Source: Clostridium bovifaecis (GTDB lineage Bacteria; Bacillota; Clostridia; Clostridiales; Clostridiaceae). From it: a stretch of 64,000 nucleotides of DNA. The stretch spans positions 713,249 through 777,248 of the forward strand of contig CP046522.1 of NCBI GenBank assembly GCA_009738435.1, read 5' to 3'. Below, piece after piece: positions 1 through 9,719 of the stretch (position 1 is its first letter; each line of letters opens with the position of its first letter). The notes under the pieces are model-generated. The model ran no database searches. It saw nothing but the letters and a program-made list of their open reading frames with translations, and was not told where the DNA came from. The translations under genes were made by a program, and so were the position numbers.

Positions 1-575
<575 letters not shown>

Positions 576-826
576 TATATATGAAACTCATTCAGCAAAG
601 CTGATGAGTACTGATTTGTATCAGAATCGAAGATTCTGACAAATCATGTACACTGTGCAATTTTGAGAGAATAACTCTCAAAGAGAATCGCTAATAGCTA
701 GTCACTAATCTCTAAAATGATAGGGATTAGCGAATAGATACTAGGGATTAAAAGTAAGGCTAAGTTTAAACATAGGTATAAGGAATAATATCTAGATGCC
801 TAATTTATAACTCAGGCCCCAAAAAA
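576..826 (+). other. 23S-5S internal transcribed spacer
   Basis: No tRNA is visible. The spacer holds a long stem (612-628 with 632-646, GAATC/GATTC core) that could be an RNase III-type processing helix. It also holds a copy of a dispersed repeat rich in GATTAG/CTAATC (about 688-750) whose halves can pair with each other. Related repeats recur near 26930 and 60000. Confidence 0.7.
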
Positions 827-942
827 TCTGGTGGTTATGGCTTGAAGGTAACACCCGTTCCCATACCGAACACGAAGGTTAAGCTTCAAAGCGCCGATGG
901 TACTGCACTGGAGACGGTGTGGAAGAGTAGGTCGCCGCCGGG
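827..942 (+). rRNA. rrf: 5S ribosomal RNA
   Basis: About 116 nt with the conserved 5S core (CCCGTTCCCATACCGAACAC) and the closing stem formed by TCTGGTGG at the 5' end and CGCCGGG at the 3' end. It lies downstream of 23S in the same orientation, the standard rrn order. Confidence 0.97.
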
Positions 943-950
943 TAATAGAA

Positions 951-986
951 AAAGACACTAAGCAAATGCTTAGTGTCTTTTATTTT
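951..986 (+). terminator. Rho-independent terminator of the rrn operon
   Basis: A perfect 14-bp stem (951-964 with 967-980, AAAGACACTAAGCA arm) is followed by a T-rich tail. It is the probable landing site of the group II intron that starts two bases further on. Confidence 0.93.
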
Positions 987-987
987 T

Positions 988-1709
988 GTGCGCCCAGCAA
1001 GGAAGCCGGAGGCAAAATCTCGGTCTGAGGTACATAAACTATATATAAGGCTTACTAGGGACGGACGAGTTTGCAAAACAAAACAAAGTCCAACACTACC
1101 CGAATCCCTAGGAGTAAATATAGCAGGTTAATAAGAAGGTATTTGCAATCAGGAATAATGATAGGTGGAATAGTAACTAAGAGTGAAAATGGAACTCCGC
1201 AAGGAGGACCACTAAGCCCACTACTTTCTAATATTATACTAGATGAACTAGATAAAGAATTAGAAAGAAGAGGACACAAATTTTGTCGCTATGCTGACGA
1301 CTGTAATATATACGTTAAGAGTGAGAGAGCAGGTAAAAGAGTTATGGAATAGCTAAATACAAGGGAATAGTAGAGCAGATAGACATTTGGATAAGGCAAA
1401 GACTACGAATGTGTACATGGAAACAATGGAAGAAGGTCAAAACAAGATACAAAAACCTTAAGAAATTGGGACTGAATACTATCAAGCAATAAAATTCGCC
1501 AATACCCGTAAGGGATACTGGCGGACAGCTAATAGTGCTATTTTAAGCACAACACTTACAAATTAATTCTTCTCGGATTTAGGCTTAAAAAGCCTAACAC
1601 GTCAATATATTAAAATTCATTCTACTTAACGAACCGCCGTATACCGAACGGTACGTACGGTGGTGTGAGAGGACGCTGAATAAAATAATTATTCAGCTCC
1701 TACTCGATT
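988..1709 (+). mobile_element. Group II intron remnant (IIC-like), internally deleted
   Basis: The left edge begins GTGCGCCCAGC, matching group II intron 5' ends. The right end carries a domain V-like hairpin (CGCCGTATACC ... GGTACGTACGGTGG, about 1639-1662) and a domain VI-like stem before CTACTCGAT near 1708. A full intron is about 1.8-2 kb; this one is about 720 bp. It sits directly after the rrn terminator T-tract, the site preference of group IIC introns, and the encoded protein ends soon after domain X with no endonuclease domain, also typical of IIC. Subclass is inferred; the boundaries are read from sequence. Confidence 0.82.
1071..1629 (+). pseudogene. ltrA: Group II intron reverse transcriptase/maturase, gutted
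   Basis: The first part (1071-1352) keeps the reverse transcriptase core: GTPQGGPLSPLLSN, then the catalytic FCRYADD box and the NIYVKSERAGKRV segment. The reading then jumps to the maturase domain X, recognisable as RLRMCTWKQWKKVKTR near 1396-1443 and TRKGYWRTANSAILST further on, broken by stops and frameshifts. Both the N-terminal finger region and the stretch between the palm and domain X are missing. It cannot encode an active protein. The family assignment is certain from the motifs. Confidence 0.9.
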
Positions 1710-1931
1710 GGAACTTTTGACTAATTGTTAATACAAATCCTACACGTCTAATGATTTGAATACAGGTAGGAATAAGAGGATATGCTTTATCGTAAAATTA
1801 GATTCCTAGTCCACATCATACATAAATTAAACATATTGTGGTTATTTTTATTGTCTAAGGCTTGAAATAAAATTATATTAAGTAGAAATAAAGTTACTAT
1901 TGTTGATTAATGGATAATTAGGAGGGGTATT

Positions 1932-2834
1932 ATGCAAATTGGAGTTATAATGGGTGGAGTATCAAGCGAAAAAGAGATTTCACTTATGACAGGAAAAGAA
2001 ATTATAGATAATTTAGATAAAAGTAAATATGAAGTTTTACCAGTACCAATAGATACAAAATTTCAGCTTACAGATAGGGCTAAATGTTTAGAGTTTGCTT
2101 TTATTGCTCTTCATGGAAGTTTTGGTGAGGATGGGAAAGTTCAAGCAATACTTGACAGTCTTGGAGTACCATATTCAGGATCAGGGGTATTGTCAAGTGC
2201 ATTATGTATGGATAAAGATCTGAGTAAAAAAATATTTATTGCAGAAAATATAAAAACTCCTAAATGGGTTTTAATAAAAAAACTAAATAAGGTTGATTAT
2301 AGCAAAATTGAAGAAATAGGATATCCACTTATAATAAAGCCAAATAGTGAGGGTTCCAGTATAGGAATATCCATAGTTAATAATAAATATGAATTAGAAG
2401 AAACATTAAACAAAGCGTTAAAATATGATGATATTTTAGTTGAAAAGTTTATTAAAGGACAGGAAATAACCTGTTGTATGCTTGATGGAAAAGTCCTTCC
2501 TATAATTGCTATTAACTATAAAACTGATTTTTTTGATTATAGATCAAAGTACGATGCTGAAAAATCAGAGGAAGTCATAGTTGAACTAGATGATTATCTA
2601 AAGAATGAAGTTGAAAAAATTTCATTAAAATGTTGGGAAAGCTTTAATCTGAAGGTATACTGTAGAATTGATATGATAGTAAAGGATGATAATGTATATG
2701 TACTTGAAATAAATACTCTTCCTGGAATGACTAAAAATAGCCTACTTCCAAAGAGTGCTAAGGCCTATGGGCTTAAATTTAATGAGCTATTAGATAAAAT
2801 AATAGAAATTTCACTAAGAGAAAGTAAAAATTGA
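1932..2834 (+). CDS. ddl: D-alanine--D-alanine ligase
   Basis: This 300-residue ATP-grasp enzyme joins two D-alanines in the cytoplasm for peptidoglycan precursor synthesis. It has the family length and motifs: [11 protein letters not shown] near the N-terminus, [10 protein letters not shown], the ATP-grasp loop EGSSIGIS, and the metal-binding EINTLPGMT. The omega loop reads DYRSKYDAE; the Lys-Tyr pair is what D-Ala-D-Ala ligases carry, unlike VanA-type D-lactate ligases. The start is set by GGAGGGG at 1921-1927. A MocR-type regulator begins 15 bases after the stop; MocR proteins control ddl in some Bacillales (DdlR), so that gene may be its regulator. Confidence 0.96.
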   Translation: MQIGVIMGGVSSEKEISLMTGKEIIDNLDKSKYEVLPVPIDTKFQLTDRAKCLEFAFIALHGSFGEDGKVQAILDSLGVPYSGSGVLSSALCMDKDLSKKIFIAENIKTPKWVLIKKLNKVDYSKIEEIGYPLIIKPNSEGSSIGISIVNNKYELEETLNKALKYDDILVEKFIKGQEITCCMLDGKVLPIIAINYKTDFFDYRSKYDAEKSEEVIVELDDYLKNEVEKISLKCWESFNLKVYCRIDMIVKDDNVYVLEINTLPGMTKNSLLPKSAKAYGLKFNELLDKIIEISLRESKN

Positions 2835-2849
2835 TTTTGAGGTGTTTTA

Positions 2850-4292
2850 ATGTTTTTTAATTTGAAGCTTCATGAAGATGAGCCAATTTATATCCAAGTT
2901 TACGGCTATTTAAAGGAAATAATAGAAAATGGAATGCTATCTAAGGATAGTAAACTTCCATCTACAAGGGAAATGGCTTCAATGATAGATGTAAGTAGAA
3001 CTACAATAGTAAAGGCATATGAACTTCTTGAAGATAATAACCTAGTTTACACAATAAAAGGGAGAGGTACTTTTGTATCAAAAGTACCCGTAGTAAAACA
3101 AAGTGAGTGGGAAATTAATTGGGAAAATAATATAACTAACTATGCAAAGATGTCAGAAAAGTTGGATATAATGAAACACGAAAAGTTATATAAAAAAGGA
3201 ATGATTTCTTTTAAAAGCATAGCTCCAGATGAAAGTTTATTTGATGTAGAGGAAGTAAAAAGAGCTTTTTTAAATAGAATTTCAATTGAAGGAGAAAAAC
3301 TCTTAAATTATGGATACGCGAAGGGTTATAAACCATTAATCGATTTTATAATGGAATATATGAGAGAAAAAGGTGTAAATACAAAAGGTAAGGATCTCAT
3401 AATAACCAACGGTTTTACAGAAGGATTTGATATAGTTCTATCATCTATAGTCCAAAAGGGTGATAATATAATTTGTGAAAATCCTACTCATAATACTGCA
3501 ATAAAGCTTATGAAGCTTCACCAATTAAGTATTATAGGTATTGATATAGATGAAGATGGTATAGATTTGGAGAAAATCAAAAATGCACTTAAACATAACC
3601 CTATTAAGGCAGCGTATCTTATTCCTTCTTATCATAATCCTACTGGAATGGTAATGTCTTATGAAAAGATGGAAAATGTTTATAACTTATTAAAAAAGCA
3701 TAAAGTTCCTATTGTTGAAGATGGGTTCAATGAGGAGTTGCAGCATTTAGGAAGTCATATTGCTCCTATAGCCACTATTTGTGGAGAAGAAAATTCAGTT
3801 ATATATTGGAAGTTTATCAAAAATTTTATTCCCAGGAATGAGAATAGGATGGGTATTTGGAGACAAGAGACTTATAGATGCGCTTGAAAGTGTTAAACGG
3901 AGTAAAATATTCATACATCATTTTTAGATCAAGGGATCTTATATGAATATATGAAAAGTGGCGGTTTTGAGAAATATGTTAAGAAGGTTAGAGGCATATA
4001 TAGAGAAAAGTATAATTTGTGTAGAAAACTTGTGGAAAAATATATTCCTCATAAATTTATATTAGGTGATGGAGGATTATATTTATTTATAAAGCTAGAT
4101 GGGATAGAAGCTAGGAGTTTACTTGAAAGATGTTATAAAAGAAATGTTATATTTACGCCAGGAGATATATTTTATACTGATGGAAATGGTGGAGACTCTA
4201 TTAGATTAGGATTTTCAAGAACATCTATGAAAGATATAGAAAATGGAATAAAGATAATTGGTGAAGAAGCTAGAGCACTTCTAAGGAAGTAA
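2850..4292 (+). CDS. MocR/GntR-family regulator with aminotransferase domain (two frameshifts)
   Basis: An N-terminal GntR winged helix (about residues 10-75; SKDSKLPSTREMASMIDVSR) is followed by a fold-type I, PLP-binding aminotransferase-like domain, the MocR/PdxR/DdlR arrangement. The frame breaks near 3803: the text after VIY should continue GSLSKILFPGMRIGW, which includes the PLP lysine region, but it is out of frame by one base. It breaks again near 3902, just before TSFLDQGILYEYM. The C-terminal third then reads on to 4292. The total of about 480 residues fits the family. Placed straight after ddl, it may be DdlR-like. Frameshifts may be sequencing errors or real inactivation. Confidence 0.85.
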
Positions 4293-4486
4293 ATCCAAGA
4301 GCTTCTTTTCTATTTTTTGAATCAATAATTAATTAACAAAATTGGAATGTACTATAACTTAGATGAATCATTTACAAAGGATATGGAGTCAATCCAGCAT
4401 TTTTTATTGCCAGAGGTTGCAAAAGTATTCATTTGATGATACTTTGGAAATAAGATGCTAAAAGATTCTTAGAGGGAGGGGTAATT

Positions 4487-5458
4487 ATGATTAAGCCCAA
4501 AGTACTTATTACAAAAACTATTCCTAAAGAAGTAGAGAACTATATTGCACAGCACTGTGATTATAAAATTAGAAGTTTTGATGGTAAAATTGACAAAGAG
4601 CTATTATTTAATGAGCTACAGGATACAGAAGGTTTGTTAACAAGTGGTACTAAAATTAATGAGGAATTATTGTCACATGCTCCAAAACTAAAGGTAGTTA
4701 GCAACATTTCTGTTGGATATAACAACTTTGATTTAGGTTGTATGAAGGCTAGGAAGGTCATGGGAACTAATACACCTGGTGTACTAGATGACACAGTAGC
4801 AGATTTGGTCTTTGCTCTTGTTCTTTCAGCTGCGAGGAGAATCTCAGAGCTTGACGCATATGTGAAAAAAGGTAAATGGAGAGAAAGCGACAATGAAAAT
4901 CTATTTGGAGTTGATGTTCATCATTCAACCTTAGGAATTATAGGAATGGGAAGAATAGGTGAAACCATTGCTAAAAGGGCGCGCTTGGGATTCGATATGG
5001 AGGTACTTTATTATAATAGAAGTATGAAGCCTAAGATAGAAAAAGAACTAGGGGTAGAGTATTCTAGTTTAGAGGATTTATTGAAAAAATCTGATTATAT
5101 AGTAGTGATGACACCTTTAACGAAAGAGACAGAACATATTATTGATTATAAAGAATTCGATTTAATGAAAAAATCTGCTATTGTTATTAATGCATCTAGA
5201 GGCAAAACAATAAACGAAGAAGCGTTAATTGATGCTTTAAAAAATAAAAGAATATTAGCTGCAGGATTAGATGTATATAGTGTTGAGCCGGTAAATTTAG
5301 ATAATCCTCTTCTTAAAATGCCTAATGTAGTCACAATACCTCATATAGGATCTGCTACATCAAAAACTAGATTTGATATGTCAATGCTTGCTGCAAAAAA
5401 CTTAATAATTGCTTTGTCAGGACATACACCACCTAATTTAGTGCCTGAACTTAAATAA
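4487..5458 (+). CDS. D-isomer-specific 2-hydroxyacid dehydrogenase
   Basis: A 323-residue NAD(P)-dependent dehydrogenase with the Rossmann motif GIIGMGRIG (about residues 148-156), the conserved NxTPG segment (GTNTPGVLDD), the catalytic Arg region NASRGKTINEEAL and the catalytic His in PHIGSA near 283. It most resembles glyoxylate/hydroxypyruvate reductases (GyaR type), which reduce glyoxylate or hydroxypyruvate to glycolate or D-glycerate, but lactate- or phosphoglycerate-type substrates cannot be excluded. The ribosome site GGGAGGGG lies at 4473-4480. It appears monocistronic; the substrate is inferred only from family resemblance. Confidence 0.9.
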   Translation: MIKPKVLITKTIPKEVENYIAQHCDYKIRSFDGKIDKELLFNELQDTEGLLTSGTKINEELLSHAPKLKVVSNISVGYNNFDLGCMKARKVMGTNTPGVLDDTVADLVFALVLSAARRISELDAYVKKGKWRESDNENLFGVDVHHSTLGIIGMGRIGETIAKRARLGFDMEVLYYNRSMKPKIEKELGVEYSSLEDLLKKSDYIVVMTPLTKETEHIIDYKEFDLMKKSAIVINASRGKTINEEALIDALKNKRILAAGLDVYSVEPVNLDNPLLKMPNVVTIPHIGSATSKTRFDMSMLAAKNLIIALSGHTPPNLVPELK

Positions 5459-5580
5459 ATACAGTCTGTAGAAAAAAACTGATATTACTCACAAAAATAT
5501 ATTATTTTAAAATAAAAATATTTGTTATACTTAATTAATTAAAATTAGACATAATGTATATTGGTTCGGGGGGAATACTT

Positions 5581-6477
5581 ATGATAACAGCTCACTTGGG
5601 GGAGTTTGCAGCACTACTTACAGCAATTTTTTGGACAATTGCGGCTGTGGTTTTTGAATCGGCAGGGAAAAAGGTTGGATCTTCGTGTGTGAATTTTATG
5701 AAGCTTATATTTGGATTTTTGCTAATAGGCGTATATACTTCTATTACTAGAGGAATGTTTTTACCTTTAGATGCTTCAAGTAGGACATGGACATGGTTAC
5801 TTCTTTCAGGGCTTGTGGGATTTGTATTAGGAGACTTATTTTTATTTCAAGCCTATATAGAGATTGGGTCAAGAGTCTCTATGTTGGTGATGTCATTAGC
5901 TCCTCCAATTGCCGCGGTGATTAGTTACATAGTTTTAGGAGAAAAGTTAACTAAGGCTAATATTATAGGTATGGTAATTACTATTATAGGAATTGCCATT
6001 GTAGTTTTGAAGAAAGACGATAGCGAGAATAAGATACAATTTTCACATCCTATAAGAGGACTTGTATTTGCTCTCTTAGGTGCTATAGGACAAGCTGGTG
6101 GGCTTGTACTAAGCAAGTTAGGAATGCAGGATTATAACGCTTTTGCAGCTACACAAATTCGTACAATTGCAGGAATTTGCGGGTTTGCAGTATTGATTTT
6201 TATAATGAAGGGGTGGGACAAGGTATTTTCTGCTTTAAAGAATATTTCTATTTTAAAGACAATTTCCCTTGGATCTATATTTGGCCCTTTTTTAGGAGTT
6301 TCTTTTACGTTAATCGCTATTCAATACACAAGCACTGCAGTAGCATCTACAATTACATCCATAGTACCAGTTTTAATAATACCTCCTGCTATTTTAATTT
6401 TCAAAGAAAAGATTACTTCAAGAGAGATATTAGGCTCGATTGTTACTATTATCGGAGTTGGAGTATTGTTTATATAA
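5581..6477 (+). CDS. EamA/DMT-family transporter
   Basis: About 298 residues forming ten predicted hydrophobic helices in two similar halves, the EamA drug/metabolite exporter layout. The first half ends with SLAPPIAAVISYIVLGEKLT and the second with the equivalent TSIVPVLIIPPAILIFKEKIT, the signature duplicated motif. An upstream ATG at 5554 exists in frame, but GGGGGGA at 5568-5574 sits just before the ATG at 5581, so that start is chosen. The exported compound is unknown. No partner gene overlaps it. Confidence 0.88.
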   Translation: MITAHLGEFAALLTAIFWTIAAVVFESAGKKVGSSCVNFMKLIFGFLLIGVYTSITRGMFLPLDASSRTWTWLLLSGLVGFVLGDLFLFQAYIEIGSRVSMLVMSLAPPIAAVISYIVLGEKLTKANIIGMVITIIGIAIVVLKKDDSENKIQFSHPIRGLVFALLGAIGQAGGLVLSKLGMQDYNAFAATQIRTIAGICGFAVLIFIMKGWDKVFSALKNISILKTISLGSIFGPFLGVSFTLIAIQYTSTAVASTITSIVPVLIIPPAILIFKEKITSREILGSIVTIIGVGVLFI

Positions 6478-6572
6478 AAATACATATACATTAGAAAAAA
6501 TATGAGATATTTATATCAAGTTTTACTTTTTTATCATACAATAAATAAAGCAATAATATTGGGGATTAGTTT

Positions 6573-6884
6573 ATGATAACTACAATCAATTTAAGTCTTC
6601 CAAGAAAAAAGTTATTAGAAGAATTTGATAAAGTATTATTTAAAGCTAGGATGATGGATATAGACATAAATAGATATGCAAAGACAACATTAGGAGCTAT
6701 TTTTATATGTGCTTTTAGAAATACTAATGCAAATGCAAAGGAGCTATATAATAGTAAAGATATTATAAAGCAATCAACAGAAGTATTAAGACTTATAGGA
6801 TATCCCACTATAGACTTAATTTATCAGCTTCTTAGTATGAAACAGCATTTAAAAATACGCAACCTATTAAACTCGGATATATAA
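6573..6884 (+). CDS. Hypothetical protein, 103 aa
   Basis: I do not recognise a family. The protein is soluble, charged and probably helical, with no signal peptide, membrane segment or cysteine cluster except one Cys in IFICAF. GGGGATTAG at about 6560-6568 could serve as ribosome site. It stands alone between a DMT exporter and an aldo-keto reductase on the same strand and is followed by a terminator at 6930. Codon use looks like that of the neighbours, so it is probably a real gene. Confidence 0.6.
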   Translation: MITTINLSLPRKKLLEEFDKVLFKARMMDIDINRYAKTTLGAIFICAFRNTNANAKELYNSKDIIKQSTEVLRLIGYPTIDLIYQLLSMKQHLKIRNLLNSDI

Positions 6885-6929
6885 AAAACTGTAGATATGT
6901 TTCATCAATAACTAATTGGGAAAAGTGTT

Positions 6930-6972
6930 AGAAGAGCTACATTATGTACATATAATATAGCTCTTCTTTATA
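6930..6972 (+). terminator. Rho-independent terminator after the 103-aa gene
   Basis: Inverted repeat AGAAGAGCTA (6930-6939) and TAGCTCTTCT (6958-6967), followed by TTATATTATTT. Confidence 0.65.
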
Positions 6973-7098
6973 TTATTTGTGGATAATTTACTATTAAATT
7001 TGTTTATAATTTTTATTTAGTTAGAATTTTTTATATTTATAGCTCCATAATATTAGTATATTACAATTGACGCACACTAGAAGAAAGAAGGAATCTAT

Positions 7099-8001
7099 AT
7101 GGAAAAAATCAAACTAAATGATGATTTAAAGTTTTCGAGAATAGTCCATGGACTTATGAGGCTTGCAAGTTGGAATATGAGAGATGAAGAATTATTAAAT
7201 TTACTCGAGCAAAGTATAGATATGGGAGTTACAACTTTTGATCATGCGGATATATACGGGGGTTATATTGTAGAAGAATTATTTGGAAGGGCTTTAAAGT
7301 TAAAACCTAACTTGAGGGAAAAAATAGAGATTATAACAAAATGTGGAATAAAGCTAATTTCACCAAATAGGCCAAAGCATAAAATAAAGTATTATGATAC
7401 AAGTAAGGAACATATTATAAAATCTGTGGAAAATTCATTAAGAAATCTTAATACGGACTATATAGATGTATTATTAATACATAGACCAGACCCATTTATG
7501 AATCCAGCGGAAGTATCATACGCTTTTAATATTTTAAAGTCACAAGGAAAAGTTAAGCATTTTGGTGTATCAAATTTTAATCCTTCTCAATTTAATATGC
7601 TCAGTTCCCATATGAATTTTCCACTGGTTACAAATCAAATAGAAGTTTCAGTTATGAACTTGACTAATTTTCAAAATGGAACCATAGAACAATGCCAAGA
7701 GAGAAAGATACCACATATGGCGTGGTCACCTCTTGCAGGAGGGAAGGTATTTAGTTTTGAGGAGACTAATGCTGTAAAGGTACGTAATACTCTTATAAGG
7801 ATAGCAAATGAATTAGGCGTAGAATCTATTGAAAAGGTTATGTATGCATGGCTTTTAAATCACCCGGCCAATATTATACCTATTGTTGGTTCTGGAAAGA
7901 TAGAAAGAATTAAAATTGCAGTTGAATCTTTAGACATTAAACTTAGTAGAGAGCAGTGGTTTGAAATCTGGGAGAGTTCAACAGGACATCAAGTGCCTTA
8001 A
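7099..8001 (+). CDS. Aldo/keto reductase (YdhF-like)
   Basis: A 300-residue NADPH-dependent aldo-keto reductase of the YdhF-type subgroup, with an eight-stranded TIM barrel. Visible family features are the catalytic Asp-Tyr pair in DHADIYGGY (about residues 50-58), the Lys in ITKCGIK (near 86), the His in IHRPDP, and the cofactor-binding PIVGSGKIERIKIAV near the C-terminus. AGAAGAAAGAAGGAA precedes the ATG. The physiological carbonyl substrate is unknown. Its end meets a convergent tspO fragment. Confidence 0.92.
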   Translation: MEKIKLNDDLKFSRIVHGLMRLASWNMRDEELLNLLEQSIDMGVTTFDHADIYGGYIVEELFGRALKLKPNLREKIEIITKCGIKLISPNRPKHKIKYYDTSKEHIIKSVENSLRNLNTDYIDVLLIHRPDPFMNPAEVSYAFNILKSQGKVKHFGVSNFNPSQFNMLSSHMNFPLVTNQIEVSVMNLTNFQNGTIEQCQERKIPHMAWSPLAGGKVFSFEETNAVKVRNTLIRIANELGVESIEKVMYAWLLNHPANIIPIVGSGKIERIKIAVESLDIKLSREQWFEIWESSTGHQVP

Positions 8002-8192
8002 TTAAGCATCCGTACAACATAGTTTAAAACTACAGCAAAGTATACCCATATAATATACGGAAGCATTAATAATAAGGCTACCTTATCATGTTTATAAAAA
8101 TCAAAGGGAGTTAAAAGTATAAATATAAGCATTATAAGTATATCTATGAATGCTAATCCATAAAGATCCTGACAAGAGTCCAGTTTCCTCAA
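7998..8192 (-). pseudogene. tspO: TspO/MBR family protein, C-terminal fragment
   Basis: The last two helices of a TspO-type membrane protein remain: IDILIMLIFILLTPFDFY and then LLMLPYIIWVYFAVVLN, matching the family's final LLLLPYxxWVxFAxxLN pattern. A complete TspO is about 150-160 residues in five helices; only about 55 are here, and no upstream sequence restores the first three helices. It is a decayed remnant with no visible ribosome site. Confidence 0.7.
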
Positions 8193-8446
8193 TTAATATT
8201 ATAAGTATAGCAAGTAATGTAACATGTTTTTCCTCATTAACTTTAAATATGTTGACCAACATAACACATCCTTGAACTTTCTTATTAATAATATAATGCA
8301 GTACGTACTAAATTTATGTACAACTATAAGAAAAATGGATAGTATTTTCTGTTTAGAAGGATTTGCTTGGCAGAATTCTTCGATATTGAATTATGTTATT
8401 TTGTAGTATATTATAAAAAGTAGATATTTATTTGGGAGGAATATAG

Positions 8447-8881
8447 ATGTTTGATATAGATACTTGCTTAGCGTATATAACAGGATACTCCGCTAAAAAG
8501 ATTAGCGATGCATTTAATGAAAGACTTTCAAAAAGGGGAGTTACTAAGGTTCAGTGGATAGCCCTTTATTACGTAGGAAAATATGAAAAGATAAGTCAAG
8601 TAGAGCTTGCTAATTATATGAATGTAAAGCCATCTACAGTAGCAAGATTAATAGATAGAATGGAAAGAGAAGAATATTTGACTAGGCTTAGAAGCTCTGA
8701 AGATAGAAGAGTGATATATTTAACCCTAAGTGAGAAGGGAAGAAAACTAAGAGAAGAACTACTTCCAGAGGGACAAAGAATGAGTGAATTGGTACGTCAA
8801 GGTATTTCAGATGAAGATATAGCAGTTTTCAAAAATGTTCTAAAGACTATGGCAGATAATGCAAATAAGGAAGAAATTTAA
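8447..8881 (+). CDS. MarR-family transcriptional regulator, possible thiol sensor
   Basis: A 144-residue winged-helix regulator: helix-turn-helix VELANYMNVKPSTVARLIDRMERE (written here as its two parts, VELANYMNV and KPSTVARLIDRM) and the wing Asp-Arg-Arg in SEDRRVIYL. Its only cysteine is Cys7 in DIDTCLAYI, in the first helix, close to where OhrR proteins carry their peroxide-sensing Cys. It starts 146 bp upstream of the first OsmC promoter, and both osmC promoters carry ATTGT/ACAAT palindromes, so it probably controls them. The sensing role is inference. GGGAGG at 8433-8438 sets the start. Confidence 0.88.
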   Translation: MFDIDTCLAYITGYSAKKISDAFNERLSKRGVTKVQWIALYYVGKYEKISQVELANYMNVKPSTVARLIDRMEREEYLTRLRSSEDRRVIYLTLSEKGRKLREELLPEGQRMSELVRQGISDEDIAVFKNVLKTMADNANKEEI

Positions 8882-8912
8882 TAAAAGTATATATAATTGC
8901 TTATAATAGCTT

Positions 8913-8959
8913 TTGATTTATACAGTGATTATTGCTATACTAATTGTAAGTGTAACAAT
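8913..8959 (+). promoter_or_regulatory. Promoter and palindromic operator of osmC-1
   Basis: TTGATT (8913-8918), a 17-bp spacer and TATACT (8936-8941), followed at the likely start point by ATTGT-N7-ACAAT (8943-8959). The osmC-2 promoter has the same -35, spacer length and -10 and a related palindrome. Confidence 0.7.
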
Positions 8960-9026
8960 AATTTTTAATAATGTAGTCAGGTTAGTATCATTGCTAATTG
9001 ATTGCTTAAATAGGAGGAATATTGAT

Positions 9027-9467
9027 ATGGTAAGAACATACAAAGCAGTTACTAAACTAAAAGAAGGAGTACTAGTTGAAGCAGAAGCAAGAGGATTTAA
9101 GCTTTTAATCGATGAGCCAATAGACCAAGAAGGAACAGACAAAGGGATGACACCTGTTGAACTTTTATTATGTAGTCTTGGGTCCTGTCAAACAATAATG
9201 GCAACTTTACTTGCTCCAGAAGTTGGTGTGAATTTAGAGAATGTTTGGGTAGAGCTTGAAGGAGAGATTGATTCAGATGGTTCTGCAGGACTAACTGATG
9301 TAAGACCTGGATTTTTAGATATAAGATTCAATTTTCATGTAAAGAGCGATGCTTCAGAAGAGAAAATTAAAGATTTAATTGAGCTTGTTGAAGCAAGATG
9401 TCCAGTTGGAGATACAATAGGACAAGGGGTAAAACTTAACAGAACTAAGATAACAATTGAAAAATAG
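9027..9467 (+). CDS. OsmC/Ohr-family thiol peroxidase 1
   Basis: A 146-residue OsmC-fold protein. Family members reduce hydroperoxides through two cysteines. Here Cys54 in LCSLGSCQ is the expected peroxidatic residue and Cys125 in EARCPVGD the resolving one, matching the family spacing; Cys49 is an extra. An in-frame extension to 8913 exists, but the ribosome site AGGAGGA (9012-9018) precedes ATG 9027 and the promoter lies inside the extension. It is about 60% identical to the next OsmC by eye. Ohr-type enzymes are recycled by lipoylated proteins and lipoamide dehydrogenase, which are encoded nearby. Confidence 0.92.
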   Translation: MVRTYKAVTKLKEGVLVEAEARGFKLLIDEPIDQEGTDKGMTPVELLLCSLGSCQTIMATLLAPEVGVNLENVWVELEGEIDSDGSAGLTDVRPGFLDIRFNFHVKSDASEEKIKDLIELVEARCPVGDTIGQGVKLNRTKITIEK

Positions 9468-9515
9468 CTTAAGGCTTATTTTTGAAACAATGATAATGCA
9501 GCTTGGAATTTATAT

Positions 9516-9554
9516 AAAAAGTTACATCACTTAAATGAGTGATGTAACTTTTTT
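9516..9554 (+). terminator. Rho-independent terminator of osmC-1
   Basis: A 16-bp stem, 9516-9531 with 9538-9553 (AAAAAGTTACATCACT arm), ending in a T-run. Confidence 0.92.
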
Positions 9555-9615
9555 GTGTAAATCTTATATCTGTAAAAAGAATGGGAAAAAATTAACGAAA
9601 TATATCTGCTCCATA

Positions 9616-9662
9616 TTGATTTATAAAAAAATAATTGCTATACTAATTATTGTAGGGACAAT
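9616..9662 (+). promoter_or_regulatory. Promoter and palindromic operator of osmC-2
   Basis: TTGATT (9616-9621), 17-bp spacer, TATACT (9639-9644), then ATTGT-N4-ACAAT (9649-9662). The layout copies the osmC-1 promoter, suggesting duplication of gene plus control region. Confidence 0.7.
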
Positions 9663-9719
9663 CGTTTGTATATATTTATGATAAAGTTAAAAACTAACTA
9701 TAAAAAAGGAGTGGGTAAA

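Noticed and set aside
1932..2834. Ddl as a VanA/VanG-type resistance ligase
   Set aside because: The omega-loop Lys-Tyr pair (SKYDAE) and lack of vanH/vanX neighbours point to a housekeeping D-Ala-D-Ala ligase, and it lies 40 kb from vanYRS.
8224..8406. 60-codon frame before marR
   Set aside because: No ribosome site, and the stretch AGTACGTACT and promoter-like AT-rich sequence fit a regulatory region better.
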